Assembly (NCBI GenBank): GCA_023389155.1
Contig: JAEWEV010000022.1
Coordinates: forward strand, 66,173 to 130,172
Length of the DNA: 64,000 bases
Source: Pseudomonadota bacterium
Lineage (GTDB): Bacteria > Pseudomonadota > Gammaproteobacteria > Burkholderiales > Burkholderiaceae_B
Reading direction: 5' to 3'
Shown: piece after piece, positions 63,054 through 64,000 of the stretch
Layout: each line of letters starts with the position of its first letter
Position numbering within the stretch: the stretch's first letter is position 1
The notes under the pieces: model-generated
The model's input: only the letters and a program-made list of their open reading frames with translations
What the model was told of the DNA's origin: nothing
Databases searched by the model: none
Made by a program: the position numbers and the translations under genes

Positions 63054-63874
63054 GGTTCGGTTCCGTAGGCGCCAGTTGGTTCTTCCCTGAATCGGAAAGA
63101 ATATCATAATGCGCATTCCATTTTGTGAAACCGAAGCACGAGCCGGAATCATGACTGCTGGTCAGGAACTTTTATGAGGCAGAGCACTCCGGGCTGTGCC
63201 CGCAATCAGGCTTACCACCGCAAGCGCGGCGGGTCCTTCCACTCACTTGTCGGGTTTCCCCTGACCGACTGCGTCGACGAAAGCTTCAACTGCCTGAACA
63301 GCGCCAGAGACGCACGTTCAAAATCGAAAGAGCGGTTCACTATTCGGGTTGTGATACGTTGAGGTTTATTCAAAGCCGCCACAGTTTTTCTCCTGTTCAA
63401 CGTGATGCAGTTGACGACGGAACGCGGGCTCGCTCTACCGGATAGCATATCCGGCCGCCTGCGATATTGCGCTGCACTTAGGCGAGGTGCAGACCCTGCT
63501 GTTTCGAAGTAATATAGCACCGACTCCATGAGTGCATCAAGGATCGACAGCGCAAAAATCATTCATTATTTTCATATTCTTATTCAATAAATCGAATTAA
63601 CACAAATGTAATTATCAGTCATTGTCGATGACACCCGGTGTCATCACGCCCCGCCCATAGCGACAGCGTCTGCCACCATCTATCCTGATACCGGATTATC
63701 ATTGACATCGGACATGATGAACAGAAATGTTGCACCAAAAAGAAGTTCGGCTTCTGCCTCCGAGGGATAGCTTTGTTTGCTTTCCGATGGGAAGACTTTG
63801 TCGGCTGCCGGCATAGCAAGGTTATTCCACGTACCCTGCGAATGTTTTAATGCAGCATTCACAGGAAATATGCA
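63054..63874. other. Region without a recognisable gene
   Basis: About 820 bases. Several short frames exist (for example minus strand 63212-63562), none with a ribosome-binding site or family match. Composition changes at 63540-63615, which is AT-rich. A 19-base palindrome lies at 63627-63645. A minus-strand frame leading away from the intron (to 63680) could be a broken 3' exon. Confidence 0.4.
63627..63645. repeat. 19-base palindrome
   Basis: GATGACACC-C-GGTGTCATC, perfect 9-base arms. No T-run follows. It lies beside the AT-rich stretch, about 230 bases from the intron end; function unknown. Confidence 0.6.
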
Positions 63875-64000
63875 ATCGGCATAGGGGGTAGCTCTTCTGA
63901 GCCGCACCCCTGCCACACCACCCGGCATGCGGGTCCGCACCGGGCGGTTCGAGAAGTTGAGGTTATGAGAGGCGAGGCAGACCCAGGTTATCGAACCACG
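63875..64000 (-). mobile_element. 3' end of a group II intron (domains V and VI), truncated by the window edge
   Basis: On the minus strand, 63916-63949 is a 34-base domain V: ACCGCCCGG pairs with CCGGGTGGT and encloses a hairpin TGCG/CGCA. Domain VI follows with arms GGCAGGGG and CCCC-TATGCC with an unpaired A, ending CCGAT at 63875, the usual intron 3' end. The upstream part (maturase tail, reading into HNLNFSNRPVRTRMPGG) runs off the window. The reverse-transcriptase gene would lie to the right. Confidence 0.75.

Noticed and set aside
63212..63562. 116-codon minus-strand frame
   Set aside because: Odd composition, no ribosome-binding site and no family resemblance; kept only as part of the gene-free region.
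1..64000. CRISPR arrays, rRNA genes or prophage
   Set aside because: No regularly spaced repeats, rRNA sequences or phage structural genes were seen.

Overview
The window looks like a chromosome segment from a betaproteobacterium of the order Burkholderiales, most likely family Alcaligenaceae. The evidence is gene content and order: leuS-lptE-holA-proA, and pyrG-kdsA-eno-ftsB (here interrupted by an MFS gene). The genus cannot be fixed from sequence alone. The right half carries a compact gene set for growth on methanol with CO2 fixation by the Calvin cycle.

Layout. 1-9 kb: end of an MBL-fold hydrolase, polA, a LOG-family gene whose start codon overlaps the polA start, two small lipoproteins, an orphan LuxR-type regulator, leuS and lptE. 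9-18 kb: holA, proA, hemJ, a THUMP-type RNA methyltransferase, an RDD protein, a degenerate AMP-binding protein, a gamma-carbonic anhydrase, hslO and a lone TadE-like protein. 18.5-27.3 kb: ftsB, eno, an MFS efflux gene, kdsA, pyrG, a 35-residue membrane peptide, a sirtuin, a cupin, a lipoprotein and tRNA-Asn. 27.5-29.5 kb: yjcH-actP (acetate uptake). 29.9-41.7 kb, minus strand: a complete calcium-type methanol dehydrogenase operon, mxaFJGIRSACKLD, followed by a YVTN beta-propeller gene and an amino-acid-kinase-fold gene. 42-52.1 kb: cbbR and, divergent, cbbLSXYFPTA (form I RuBisCO, its activase and Calvin cycle enzymes). 52.4-54.1 kb: gfa-adhC, glutathione-dependent formaldehyde oxidation. 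54.5-59.1 kb: a prolyl-aminopeptidase-like hydrolase and, divergent, pqqABCDE. 59.3-61.3 kb: a sigma-54 (AcoR-type) activator. 61.6-63.1 kb: a BASS transporter and a GNAT acetyltransferase. The right edge enters the 3' end of a group II intron lying on the minus strand.

How it fits together: PQQ from pqqABCDE is the cofactor of MxaF/MxaI. Methanol is oxidised in the periplasm to formaldehyde, with electrons passed to cytochrome cL (MxaG). Gfa and AdhC would convert formaldehyde to S-formylglutathione in the cytoplasm; formate and CO2 formation must be completed by enzymes outside the window. The cbb operon then fixes CO2. No H4MPT pathway genes and no xoxF are present here.

Most notable observation: the regions upstream of mxaF and of gfa-adhC carry almost identical sigma-54 -24/-12 promoters (17 of 19 bases the same, correct GG-GC spacing), each with one or two copies of GAGACAG at enhancer distance. 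The window also encodes a sigma-54 activator with an intact GAFTGA motif. This suggests one sigma-54 circuit controlling both methanol and formaldehyde oxidation. Other points of interest are the kinase-fold protein at the end of the mxa operon, the AMP-binding protein without its phosphate-binding motif, and the peptidase next to pqqA in a cluster without pqqF.
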